Source of the DNA: Trichomonas vaginalis G3
Lineage: Eukaryota; Parabasalia; Trichomonadida; Trichomonadidae
Direction of reading: 5' to 3'
NCBI RefSeq assembly: GCF_026262505.1
Contig: NC_067207.1
Coordinates: 5,650,252-5,714,251 of the forward strand
DNA length: 64,000 nucleotides
In this document: positions 41,983-52,892 of the stretch, piece after piece
How positions within the stretch are numbered: position 1 is the first letter of the stretch
How the letters are laid out: each line of letters begins with the position of its first letter
Notes under the pieces: model-generated
Database searches by the model: none
Told to the model about the DNA's origin: nothing
Seen by the model: only the letters and a program-made list of their open reading frames with translations
Position numbers and translations under genes: made by a program

Positions 41983-43088
41983 TTAAAGCCCATAAAATGA
42001 ATTAAGAACACATAAATTTTTATCATCTGCGACGTGACGAATACATTTTAATTTACTCAAGAATGCGTACCCTGATACATTAAATCTAATTCCTGTCTTA
42101 TTTAATTTCACAACTTTGAAAAGGAATGTATGAATAGCTATAAAATGATGAGAAGATGTTTTATGGGTTGCTTCCATTTTTTCTGAAATAAATGAATAAA
42201 TATAATGTTTATAAGTTTTCATATCTTTTATGTTCTTAATAACGAATGGTATAGACCTTTCAACTTCGTCTTCCTTCGGTGCTGTTCTTTCATATGAAAC
42301 ATTATTGGTATCTTCAACAATGAAACCACAATCACACAAAATTTTATAGGTTCCAATGGTTTCTTTTGATATTTTATCTAATAAATCAAAAACTTTATCA
42401 ACACCTGTGCATTTATTTAAATAATAATTTGTGTAAATATCATGATCTTCTTTCTTAATCGTATTAGTTGCATATGTCACGTTTTTAAGAGCTTTTTTGA
42501 ATTTTTCGGAATCTAAAGGTGGTGAAAGTAAGATACAGGGTATTCTTCATTATCAATAAATTGTAACTTATGTTTACGAATAAATTTAGTACCTTCTTCT
42601 GAAAGTGTTTCGTCTATTTCACCATCTAATAAATTTTGTGTTGATTCTGAGACATAATTTTTATATCTTTCTTCATGAGATTTCTGTACTTCTGATTCTG
42701 AAGCTGGGATATTCATTAAACCCTCTACTTCATTTTCATTATATTTTTCAACTTCTCTTAATTCCTTAATTTTTTCATCTATTTCATCTCTTATTTTTTT
42801 CAGTCTTTCAATTTCATTGTATTCATCATCTTTAATCCGTTCTTCATAATATTCAGGGAAAACATCAGGTTCTTTAGGTTTTTCTTCTTCAGATGTGGGA
42901 TATAAGAAATTTATAACATCATCTTTATTCATTTTTCCATCATAATCTAAATCATTTAATAACTCCGCGAATTTTTGACAATTTCTTAAATAATATTTAT
43001 TAACTTCATAACCTACCTCCTCTAATATATCCTTTATTTCCTCGTTTGTGAATCCTAATTTTTTAACGTTGTTAGTTTTGACGCTCAT
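41983..43088 (-). pseudogene. Unknown Maverick B protein upstream of the polymerase
   Basis: Starts MSVKTNNVKKLGFTNEE; N-terminal helical region with YDGKMNKDDVINFLYP (EF-hand-like in look), a long E/K coiled coil (EIERLKKIRDEIDEKIKEL), then a C-terminal domain with YKILCDCGFIVEDT. Located immediately before polymerase, where some elements encode the terminal protein; that role is only a guess. About one break. Confidence 0.45.
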
Positions 43089-43149
43089 TTCATACAAAAT
43101 AAAAAATAAAATAATAAACATAACTAAGTTTTAATTTTTCGTAAGAAGT

Positions 43150-43464
43150 TTATTTTATTTTTATATATAAATCATTCTTAAGGTCAAACAGACTTCTTAT
43201 TTTTATATGAATTCCATCCTCTTTAATGTCATCAATGATTTCCATTTCATTATTTTCAATTTCTTCTTCTCGTTTATGAGGTCTTTGATTATGACTCCAT
43301 TGATTCCATGAAATTAAATATTCTTTATCATTATATTTATACCTCATTAGCTTATTTTGGCTTTCATATTCATTTAATAATTCACAATCTTCATTTTTAA
43401 ATTGAAGTTTAACCCATTCAGGATTTAAACAATGTTTAATTAATCGCGGAATATCTGACATCAT
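43150..43464 (-). CDS. 104-aa Maverick B protein
   Basis: Uninterrupted frame starting MMSDIPRLIKHCLNPEW; last gene before the right edge. Mixed composition with RYKYNDKEYLISWNQW; no family recognised. Confidence 0.5.
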   Translation of the reverse strand: MMSDIPRLIKHCLNPEWVKLQFKNEDCELLNEYESQNKLMRYKYNDKEYLISWNQWSHNQRPHKREEEIENNEMEIIDDIKEDGIHIKIRSLFDLKNDLYIKIK

Positions 43465-43600
43465 CTATATATAGCTTCTTTTATAAAAGATAAAAAATAA
43501 ATTATTTTAAAATTAATGTTAATTTTTTTAATGATTTATAAATAAATATATTTTAATGCATCGTCTATATATAGATGTAACAAAAAAAGTCACTAAACCC

Positions 43601-44514
43601 GTCATATCCTACTACTATTCAATCTTATTGGCCAATTCTCATCGAATTACAGCTTCTTCCTCTGGATAGCATAACAAATATATAACTAATCTAATTTGCT
43701 GTCCTTTGCTCAATTTAGCTTTTGATTAATCAACATTCCAATTACTTGCTACTAGAATAACATTCTATTTATTATTAACCATTTTCATAAGTTCTATGGG
43801 AACTCATAGTTTAAAACTAGGGTTCAAATATAAACAAATATTTATTTATTTGAATATGTCCTTAAAAATCTTTAATTATCTTGATATATTCGATTTCAAT
43901 CAATTTGTAACTTTCTTTCAGTCATTTGTTGAAAAGTACATACTCCAGTTTATAGTTACAGGATGTTCCACAATTTTACGATCAATATAATAGACTATTA
44001 AACTTAAAGAGTCACTAAATTAATCTCTGACAGGTTAATATTACATGAATTTGCTGCGTGATTTGGGTTCAATTTTATTGCCAGGATTTGATGTTCGTGA
44101 TTGGGGTCAAAATCATCAAAACTTTTGTTCAAAAGCATCATAAAATTCTAGTGATCATTAATTCATATTTTAAAGTACGGTTTGCGATCTTTATTTTATT
44201 TGCAAAATGTCTTCTTTAGCAACATCATTATATGCATATGCATACACAAAATACTCACACACTCAATCTCAAATCTTGCTTCAATACATGGTATAATCAC
44301 TCAGTATTAGCTCTATTAATAAAGAATTATTTTACAATAATAATATTTATTTTGATTGGAGTATTTTTAAAATCATCAGCTTCATCTTCGATACCACATG
44401 CTTTCAAAAAATCATTTTCACGATTAGATTCTATACACATTCAAATAAATTTATGTGAGATGACGTCATCACTTTTACAATCAAACTCAAATTTATCGTA
44501 TTAAGTAATATTGA
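43601..44514. other. AT-rich interval without a supported gene
   Basis: No frame with coding character exceeds about 60 codons. A short frame near 44043-44150 (MNLLRDLGSILLPGFDVRD) may be the tail of a lost host gene. No RNA gene seen. Confidence 0.4.
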
Positions 44515-44724
44515 GTGGGGGACAAACTCGCCCATTGTCACTTTTTCATTAACCTTAAACTTGTAATTTTCATTATTTTTAATTAACCTTATTTCTTTCC
44601 CAATTCCTGATTTATTTTATTCACTTACTATTAAAAGTCACATTTTAATAAAATATAATAATTTATTTATAGCATTTTTTACTATACTGTAATAAAAAAT
44701 TAATTATAATAAATTAAATGTTTA

Positions 44725-45081
44725 TTAAATCAAATGTTTTCTTTGCAATAATATTTTTAATGTTGAGTAAACAATGTTGGGATCAAGTGTATCATTTTTC
44801 AGACCTTTCTGAACAGCTTCAAGCATACTGATGCATTCGACTTTTTTAAATTGTGTCATTTCTTCGAAATCTCTTGTGACTTTTTTGATAACTTTAACAC
44901 TTCTCTCTGAATCCAGACCTTTAATTTGCAACTTAATCAGGAATGAAGGAACAACACTGGAATATAACTCGATGACAAGTTCATCGAGTCGAAGATTTGG
45001 TTGTACACCACTTGTATGTGCCGGATACCATTGTGTCAAATTTTTTCTGAAATTAACTTTAAAAGTACTAAGTAAGATCAT
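44725..45081 (-). pseudogene. Captured gene fragment, weakly Mo25-like
   Basis: Open 118-codon frame. Residues from about 33 on (LDELVIELYSSVVPSFLIKL) are helical and recall the HEAT-like N-terminal repeats of Mo25/CAB39 proteins; the match is weak. The first 30 residues fall in the tandem repeat, so the true N-terminus is absent. Probably host DNA carried by the element; not a working gene. Confidence 0.35.
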
Positions 45082-45322
45082 GAAGATATAGCAATATATG
45101 TTTAAACCAACTTATATTTTGGTTGTACACCACTTGTATGTGCCGGATACCATTGTGTCAAATTTTTCTGAAATTAACTTTAAAAGTACTAAGTAAGATC
45201 ATGAGATATAGCAATATATGTTTAAACCAACTTATATTTTGGTTGTACACCACTTGTATGTGCCGGATACCATTGTGTCAAATTTTTTCTGAAATTAACT
45301 TTAAAAGTACTAAGTAAGATCA
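44999..45322. repeat. Three tandem copies of a 120-bp unit
   Basis: Units start GGTTGTACACCACTTGTATG at 44999, 45121 and 45241 with spacing 122 and 120; the third is shorter, ending at AAGTAAGATCAT. Differences are one- or two-base indels. Confidence 0.9.
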
Positions 45323-45479
45323 TTTATTTTTGCATAATATAATGCCAATATGGTTTCTTTTGATTTTATTTCATTTATAAGCAAATCAGATTTACCCAAA
45401 AACTCCACTCCATAAGCGTTCATTTGCTAAATTAAAAAGTGACAATGGGCTAGTCTGTCCCTTTCTCAAGTAATATTGA

Positions 45480-46046
45480 ATCGCAAATCATACAAAGGTG
45501 GAAATAATACAGATAGGGATAAGTAGCAATTTATCCTTTAACAATTTTAAATGCAGAATTGTTATAGACCGAAAATAGATTTTTTCGGTTTTCTCTTCAA
45601 ATAATTGAAAGAATGATACTATTATAGGTTTATTATATTATATAGCATATAATCATGCTATAGCCGAAAATTATAAGTTTTGAGAAGATTGAATATAACA
45701 CAAATAAATTTGAATGTAAGTTAAATTGCTTGTTGTTTTTAATAGCTATTTAATGAGAAATCCAATATTGCAAAATTCAAATTGAATGATTGAAAGAACA
45801 GAAAAAGTCATTCTTTTCAATTTCGAATATGTTTCATTGTATTTATAATTAGATGGCAAATAAGATATTTAAACTTAATTTGTGAAGGAAAATTCACAAA
45901 ATTGAATAAATTCAAATAATTTTTATTCAAAAATAAACTAGTTATTTGAGTTTAATACTAATTATCTATTCAAACTACAAAGTTTGTAATTTAAAATATT
46001 TTGTGAGATCAGATTGAATTAATTCAAGGTTCTTTTCAATTAATAA
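45480..46046. other. AT-rich interval, nothing recognised
   Basis: Simple AT-rich sequence without a supported frame, hairpin or repeat. Confidence 0.5.
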
Positions 46047-46658
46047 GAAAATCATTTCACCAAGGCGCGATTAGAGCATGCCGGGCCAGAAACAGCAGTA
46101 AGATATTGGGCGCTTTCACCCAATCTTATCTGGCACGCAGATGTTCATTATTTTAGGGGTGTTCGTGGCCAGTATATTTATGGCATAATCGACGATTTTA
46201 GCCGCAAAGTCCTAGCGTGTATACAAATACCAGATATGCTGGCAGCGACGACAGCGAACGTTGCGGCTTCCGCCTTCATTGAATTTGGCGCCCCTTATTG
46301 TTTCTGGACCGACAACGGTTCAGAAAATAGGGGCGCCTTTCAAGATCTACTTGATCTTTGGGGCGTCCAATGGCGGCATACAGACTCTCATTCTCCCTAC
46401 CAAAATGGGAAGATTGAGAGATTCTGGCCGACATTGGAGCGCTGCCAAAGCATTCAGGCTATTCCTGCCTTTATTTGGGAGTACAATAATAACACACCGC
46501 ATGAAGATCTCCCAATTAATCCATTAACTGGAACAAATTACACGCCAAATCAAATGTATCAGCTGAAACCGAAATACACAAATGCAAATACAGAAAGGTT
46601 GTGGCAAATATGGGATACAGATACAGGCATGACCGCTGTTGACACATTCACAGCGTAA
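46047..46658 (+). pseudogene. rve-superfamily DDE integrase/transposase fragment
   Basis: Open frame without its own start; residues read KARLEHAGPETAVRYW, then the catalytic core LIWHADVHYF (first D), FWTDNGSENRG (second D) and SPYQNGKIERFW (E). C-terminal part has NPLTGTNYTPNQMYQL. The core is complete but the N-terminal DNA-binding part is absent. More GC-rich than its flanks and unlike the integrases of copies A-C. Could be an IS3/IS481-like or Ginger-like element remnant. Confidence 0.75.
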
Positions 46659-47010
46659 TAATAAACATAATTTTTTAATTTCATTTTTAACAAGTTTTTT
46701 TAAATGTATGTAATGAATAATTCATTAGAATATGATAATGCACATTGTAACAGAATAGAACAATCACCAAATTTTTTTTTGAAATTAAAAAATAAAAGTA
46801 AAAAGTATAAAGTAATCTAACCAAAAAAGATATTTAAAAGAATTTTGGAAAAAACAGAATAAGGATAATGATATTATTTTAGATACACAATCGATGTACT
46901 GAAGAATAATACGGTAAAATGATGATATAAAATTAGATTATTTTACAAGTAGCTAAAAGAATAAAACTATAATATAAAATAAAAAAAAAAAAAAAAAAAA
47001 AAAAAAAGGG
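46659..47010. other. AT-rich interval with a 27-A run
   Basis: No gene seen. A pure A run occupies 46981-47007, followed by GGGAGTGGGGCTTCC. It may be a retroposition tail or a gap-adjacent simple repeat; no source body is visible. Confidence 0.5.
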
Positions 47011-47014
47011 AGTG

Positions 47015-47045
47015 GGGCTTCCAGGCACTTCGTGCCTTCTAGCCC
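47015..47045. repeat. Border hairpin, inner stem GGCAC/GTGCC
   Basis: Same outer stem GGGCT/AGCCC and TCCA/TTCT internal loop as 25398, with a changed but still paired inner stem. Confidence 0.75.
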
Positions 47046-47083
47046 TGAGGATGATTGGTATAATGAAGTTTTTTTTTCTTGGG

Positions 47084-47117
47084 GTGGCCTTCCAGGGGCT
47101 GCGCCCCTTCTAGCCCA
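47084..47117. repeat. Border hairpin, inner stem GGGGC/GCCCC
   Basis: Third member: outer GTGG/CCAC, inner GGGGC/GCCCC around TGC, same TTCCA and TTCTAG flanks. Confidence 0.75.
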
Positions 47118-47183
47118 CATAAATGAAGTTTTTATTCGGAAAATTGTTAGTCTTCTGGGTCGAAAACATTATATAATGTTTCA

Positions 47184-47220
47184 CTTTTCACAATTATATA
47201 TATGTTTTCATGTTTTGTCA
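47184..47220. repeat. Maverick C left terminal sequence
   Basis: CACTTTTCACAATTATATAT then ATGTTTTCATGTTTTGTCA, nearly matching 25555-25595 of copy A. Confidence 0.6.
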
Positions 47221-47335
47221 AGACTTCTTCGTAAATGTTTTGTCAAGACTTCTTCGTAAATGTTTTGTCAAGACTTCTTCGTAAATGTTTTGTCAAGACT
47301 TCTTCGTAAATGTTTTGTCATGATTTCATCGTAAT
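47213..47335. repeat. 25-bp minisatellite, first block
   Basis: About five units of TGTTTTGTCAAGACTTCTTC plus GTAAA, period 25, interrupted by ATGAGCGTAAATGACC. Confidence 0.9.
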
Positions 47336-47363
47336 GAGCGTAAATGACCAAAAAATAATGTTT

Positions 47364-47411
47364 ATGTTAGAATGTTAGATCTAACACCTTTTCTAACATG
47401 TTTTCTAACAT
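47364..47411. repeat. Multi-arm hairpin H5 (TGTTAG arms)
   Basis: Arms ATGTTAGA, TGTTAGA pair with TCTAACA, CTAACA, CTAACAT around GATC. Same plan and flanks as H1-H4 but different stem sequence. Confidence 0.75.
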
Positions 47412-47444
47412 CGTAGAAAACTCATGAATTTCATCGTATATGTT

Positions 47445-47570
47445 TTGTCAAGACTTCTTCGTAAATGTTTTGTCAAGACTTCTTCGTAAATGTTTTGTCA
47501 AGACTTCTTCGTAAATGTTTTGTCAAGACTTCTTCGTAAATGTTTTGTCAAGACTTCTTCGTAATGAGCG
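47445..47570. repeat. 25-bp minisatellite, second block
   Basis: Five further units identical or nearly so to the first block, again ended by GTAATGAGCGTAAATGACC. One or two more units follow hairpin H6 at about 47655-47690. Confidence 0.9.
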
Positions 47571-47593
47571 TAAATGACCCAAAAATATAATTT

Positions 47594-47641
47594 AGGTGAA
47601 GAGGTGAGATGTCACCTCTTTTCTCACCTGTTTTCTCACCT
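47594..47641. repeat. Multi-arm hairpin H6 (AGGTGA arms)
   Basis: Arms AGGTGA, AGGTGA pair with TCACCT three times, spacers CTTTTC and GTTTTC kept; followed by CATGAATTTTCATGA. Confidence 0.75.
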
Positions 47642-47716
47642 CATGAATTTTCATGATTTCTTCGTAAATGTTTTGTCAAGACTTCTTCATCGTAAATGTT
47701 TTTAACTTCACTTAAA

Positions 47717-50700
47717 ATGCCACGTAAGCTACGTAAGAATATACGTAAGAGGAAGAGAGCATTGAAACATCCAATAGTAAGACTGACACCACAACAACAG
47801 TTGCAACAACAAATGCTGAATGACCCCACTATGTTGCAACAAATGTCAAGCAATCCTATGCTTTTAAACCGAGTTGTTGGTGCACAGAGTGGAGGTTTAA
47901 GAGCGGCACTTTTAGCGAAAATGGCAGGCTATGGTGGAGCTGCAGACGGAACAGCATATAACCCTCAAAGTCAAATGAATTTGAGTTCACTCAAAAATCA
48001 AATAACAGATGTCAAAAAGTCAAACATAGACATACAGAAACAAATAAGTGAAAACGAAAAGAAACTAGAATATGACAGACACACAAAGAAACTCAATGAG
48101 TTAAACGTAGAGAAAAAGAAGAAAGAAGAACAACTGAAAGAACTAAGTACAGAGGAATATGCAAAAAAAGTGTCAGAAAAAGCAGCAGAAGTAGCAAAAA
48201 TGGAACAAGATGTCATAAATTTGAAAAACCATACTACTCAATATAAAATACTGAAAGATGAAGAGATAAAACAAAAAGCCCTGAGACATATATGGATAGC
48301 GATGAGTAATAAAAGAAAGTTGAAGCAAATGTAAAGGCAGAAAACTTTTACAGTTGCAAAACCAAACCGTACAGTATGAAAACTTAGCACAAGAAAGTAA
48401 AAATAACGACGCGGCTATGCAAAAGGCAATGAAAAGCGCGCAGAATATATAAAAGCTAACAATGACTGGTTAGATGCCCAAGCCAACGCTAAAGCAGCCC
48501 AACTCATAGGGTCAATAAGGACAAAAATACAAGCGGATGAAGACAGTTCAAATGAAGCTTTAACAAATGCTGACTTTAAGAACGCCTTCGAAGCTCTTCA
48601 TAGTAAGGTGAAACAAGTGAACGACTTCTCATCTGGAAAGAAACTGAAGTCTGAAGGTTTCGACAAAGAGTTAAAGGAAGTAGCACAAAATATGACGAAA
48701 ATAACAGATGCAGCAACGAGACAGGCAGTTCAAAGTGCCTATGACGCCGTTAGAGCAACTGTTGTGAAAAGTCAAGAAAAAGAGTTACAACAGACCAAAA
48801 CAGACCTAGTAAATGCTTTCTTAAAAACGAAAAGTCAGGTAGGACATTACGCTGCAGATGGAACATATGTGCCAGCTGGTGGAATTTATATACCACCAAA
48901 CCCTCCAAGAGAAGCACCTGCACCAGGACTACCTAAAACATTTACATCGTCACATGGACATAGACACAGGCATGCACCAAAACCAACACAACAACCAACA
49001 GTTCAAAACCCTGCACAACAACAACAACAACAACAACCAACACAACAACCAACAGTTCAAAACCCTGCACAACAACAACCACAAACAGAGCAAGGACATA
49101 AAAGAAGTAGAGAACAAGGAAACCAAGAATTCTTAAAAATGCTTAAAGAAGAGTGTGGTTTCCCAGATACTGTTGACTTTAGTGACAGATATAAAGAAGC
49201 TATTAGAAAGTTCAAGGATGGAAATACTGACCGAACCTATTTAGCTTTATGGCTCAGCACCAAAACGGATATAATCTCAAACCTGGAAAATACAAGCTCG
49301 CTAAGGGATATGATTTAATAGCATATCATCCAAATGACATGGATGATTTACTCCGAGATATTTTGATGTCAGAGCAAATGACAATTCAACTTTCGTCATG
49401 AAACGCGTAAAAAATAGAGACGGAACGAGAAAAGCAAAAGCTTATGAATGCGGATGACGTAGATAGGGAAATTGTTGAAAACGGTCTCGGAATATATGAA
49501 ATGCCAGCAGATGAGGTACAAGAAACTCCACAGGAAGAAGTTCAGATACAACCAGACATGGAAGAAATAGTTCAGCAACAACAGCTAGAAGAGCCTGAGA
49601 AACGAACAAGTCCTTCCTTTGGAAACTAACTTCACAGAACTAGATGAAGATTTGGAACAGCCGAAAAATCTTGACCCTCAACAAGAGTATGCGGAGAATA
49701 TGGAATCTTTCCAAGAGTCTAAGCAAAATTCGGCTGACATAGTAGAAGAATATCGAAAAATGTTTGCCGACATACAAAAGACTCCAACATCAGATGAAAA
49801 TATCCAGCATAGAATGGAAAACTGAAAAAAAAATGTACACAAATACAACAACCCTTTTTACTTACGAGCATTTAACGTTCAATCTTCGGATGAACTCGGT
49901 GAAAATAAAAGGTTAAATTTCAAGAAAACATATAGAAATGAAACATTGTTTAAAGTTCATTCAGAACCTAACCAAGATGGAAACAAACCTACTTTTGTTT
50001 CTGCAGACGATGGAACTACAATGAGATGGGGTCATAAAGCTAACCCGGATAGGTGGTTCATAAACTTACAACCACAATTCCAAGAAGTTGTAGACGCAAT
50101 GGAAGTCAATGGTGAACCAGATATAGCTGGTATTTTAAGCGCGGCTTTAATGCCATTGAAAGATATGAAACATGCAGATATTTTGGACCAGTATGAAATG
50201 AACATGGCTGATGGAAATATAACACCTGACGTTCTAGAACATTTATCTCAAAGAACTACACAGAACCATAGAGATGGTATATTTGGTGAAGAGTTTAGAA
50301 AAGAAAAGTTATGGACAGAGAAGGAAGAGAACCTATTGTACATGACCTTGCAAACGAAAGTTTACAAAATGTCATAAAAACTTACTTTGCAGACAATGAA
50401 CCGAGAAGGGATGAATATTTAAGAAAACTCAAATGGACAGTACCAAATGAAATGTTAGTATTGAAAAACATGTTCCTTGACAAAATAAAACCAACTACAG
50501 AAATAAATGACGCAAGACTGAAAGATTGGGTAAAAGCTTTCCCATTCACAAAAGATATTATTGGTAACATGGAAAGAAAACCAGAATGGCTACAAAAACA
50601 TATATTTGGAAACGAGCATATTCCATATGGACAGGCACTGTTTGAAGAGCTTTGAACCGGAAACTCAGGAAAGAGTCATGCAAACAATACGCGAAGACTC

Positions 50701-50930
50701 AAATACAGACTATGACAAACTCTTTCTAGGATATAGGTTTACCTGAGATGGGCGACCAGAGCCAAAAGGCAAAAAGGACATGGGAAATTTGCAACATACT
50801 AGATGAACATAATGCAAAGATGCAACAACTTCAAGCAGAGGGCAATGAAGGAAAAAGAAGAGTTAAAAACTCAGTCAGGAAGAAAGTAAAGCTTGTTCCA
50901 CGTGGGTTTTATTATGACATATAAATCCAA
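47717..50930 (+). pseudogene. Large Q/E-rich structural protein (copy C, with N-terminus)
   Basis: Starts MPRKLRKNIRKRKRALKHP, strongly basic; then Q-rich (TPQQQLQQQMLNDPTMLQQM), a long coiled coil (ENEKKLEYDRHTKKLNELN), a histidine/proline/glutamine repeat region (QQPTVQNPAQQQ repeated), then the acidic region shared with copy A. About 1000 codons. A basic N-terminus plus coiled coil suits a DNA-binding core or scaffold protein; no named domain. Several breaks. Confidence 0.6.
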
Positions 50931-50956
50931 CTATTCTATATTTTTACTCATATGAA

Positions 50957-52561
50957 ATGTACGCCGCTCAGAATATAACGCCAACAGTTTTGGATGCTAT
51001 GAATGGAAATGTTTCCGAATGGTATAACGAATGCGACAATGCCATTAGAAGGTCAGAAATAGTTCCTGGAACTTACGAATATACAACTGCTGTTTCTTAT
51101 GGAAACGTAGGTGAGTTTGGAGAAGGTTCTTCAACAACAGTAGATATTGCTTGCGACAGGTTTCATATAATTTCTATTGACAAACTCTTTCTTATACGTG
51201 GAACAAGACATTGAAATAAAACCTTCTGCCAAGTTGTCTGACAAGAAAGGTTGCAATGGAATTTTCTATGTCGGATACCAATATGCTCCAGAAGTTTTCA
51301 TGGGATATAAGATATATTCTAACTCTGACTTAGTTCAAACAGTAACATGGGCAAACTATGAATGGTTCGCTTTGAGAAACTCAGTACAACCACAAGCTAG
51401 AGAACAAACAGACCAGTATGCAACTATTGAGAAAATAAGAAGACTTGACCCTAACGTTCCAGGAGTTTATGTTAACCTTTCTGGACAAACTGCAGCAGCA
51501 GTAACCAAAGTAAAACTGAAACTTAGAGTTCCTTTGTCATCTTTCCTCATCTTCAGGTTTTTAAGATACTTGCCAAACTGGGCAGGAAAAATTTCTATCG
51601 AACTTACTCCAAGCAAAAATAACTTAGTCATTGCACCAAACACAAGACCCATTCACTATTACAGACGTAAAGGGAACAAATCAAACGTCATTCGCCGAAT
51701 TTTGCAAAGACAAAGTTGACTTAGACTTTGGTTTCTCAAACTTCAACAATGAAGTAAACTATTATTTCAATGCTGCTGGAACTGCTTGGACCCAGTTAAG
51801 TTCACATGCGAAAAATTTGAATGCAAGAGAATAGAAAGCAGACTTGCAGTCTATATGTTGGACCCAGATATTTCAAATGCTTTAGCTGCCAAATATATTG
51901 CAGTTCCACTTATGTTCCCTATACACCAAATATCTGTCAAAGACTTTGCAGGTGAAGTTGGAACCAAAGTGCTGACCCAGGTGCAAGAACAGATATTGCT
52001 TTTAACAACTCAATGAAACATGCAGATACTATGTTTTACTGTTCAGACGAACTATAAATGACTATTCTTGTTTCTACAACCCTGGTATTAAATATCATAT
52101 AAACATAGATGGCAAATATTATCCAAGAGAAGAATATTCTACAGTTGAGGATATGAGGTCATACAACTTGACATTAGATGCTATGACTTTAACAACAACT
52201 TCACAACAACCATTAACCCTGAAATGCAAAGTTCTATTATGCCATATGTGAAAGTATGGACTCATACAGGAGGTCAAAAACTCAATATACAAATAGAGAC
52301 CGTTCAAACTTTTGGCTTGGCATTCCATTTGCTGACTCAGAAGACTTTATGGGTGGTATTTCAACTGTTGGTACAGTTCAAATACAATATACTGGTGACA
52401 GAGACGGTCCAGATGAACTGAGAGCAAAGAAGTTTACAAAACCAATAGCACTTTTCACGGAAGATGCTCTTTTGAAGATTCGTTCGATGAAACCTGCTGG
52501 GGCTCCTCAGATTGGCATAACGACAGCTTCCATCGAGCAGATTTTGGCAGCAGGTCAGTAA
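50957..52561 (+). pseudogene. Maverick C major capsid protein
   Basis: Same start MYAAQNITPTVLDAMNGNV and features as copy A at 3996-5604. One internal loop differs between copies near 51640-51790, the rest looks nearly the same. About four breaks. Confidence 0.75.
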
Positions 52562-52874
52562 GTTGTTCTTGAACTGACTTCTCTCCGTCAAATATTGACA
52601 GTACGCCAGTTTTGACATAATATTGTATTATAAACTTTCCTTTAGAAATATCGGTCAGTTTTGTTGTTATATTTTTGTCTGCTTCAAGAACTTTCACCAT
52701 CTCGGTTATACCAACTTTCTTTGCTTTATGAAAATATTTTGGTTCAGCAAAGACTGCTATTCTATAACATTTTCCATTGTTTGTATAAAGAACTATTCTG
52801 TCAATGTATTTGTATTGTTTGTGAGTATAAACCTTGTTTTGCTTCAATTCGAAGAGATATCCGAATACGTCCAT
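52562..52874 (-). CDS. Unknown small Maverick protein (copy C)
   Basis: Frame starting MDVFGYLFELKQNKVYTHKQ, open to and past the convergent capsid stop, so the two reading frames meet or overlap tail-to-tail. Lysine/tyrosine-rich alpha/beta pattern; no family. The better copy of the 5600-5917 gene. Confidence 0.55.
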
Positions 52875-52892
52875 CTTTTTATTCTAAATAAA
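52875..52892. promoter_or_regulatory. 18-bp divergent spacer with TTCTAAA
   Basis: CTTTTTATTCTAAATAAA between opposed starts, one base from copy A's version. Confidence 0.4.

Larger units (their letters stand above)
27178..43600. mobile_element. Maverick/Polinton copy B (different family, broken)
   Basis: About 16.5 kb, more AT-rich than A and C, with core genes in another order: membrane-active peptides, capsid, ATPase, SCCG protein, penton-like protein and fibre on +, then integrase, polymerase and unknown genes on -. Its left edge runs through mariner 2 into the inverted segment at 25365-25397. The right edge is set near 43600, where minus-strand genes stop; I cannot name its terminal repeats. 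It is a fossil with about ten breaks and several GC-rich hairpin insertions. Confidence 0.85.
44515..45467. mobile_element. 953-bp MULE-like element carrying a gene fragment
   Basis: Ends are imperfect inverted repeats sharing GCCCATTGTCACTTTTT, reading inward. Both flanks carry AAGTAATATTGA, a 12-bp direct repeat (44503-44514, 45468-45479). Long target duplications of 8-12 bp and TIRs fit Mutator-like elements, known in this genome. There is no transposase; instead it holds a coding fragment and a tandem repeat, as in Pack-MULEs. Confidence 0.8.

Noticed and set aside
44725-45081. Intact host kinase-scaffold (Mo25) gene
   Set aside because: Only a weak resemblance over 80 residues, no N-terminus, and it lies wholly inside a transposon-like element.
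46981-47007. Poly-A tail of a LINE or SINE
   Set aside because: No LINE frame or SINE body precedes it, and no target duplication is visible; left as a simple A run.
47213-47570. CRISPR-like array of short repeats
   Set aside because: The 25-bp units are head to tail with no unique spacers, no cas genes, and the host is a eukaryote; it is a minisatellite.
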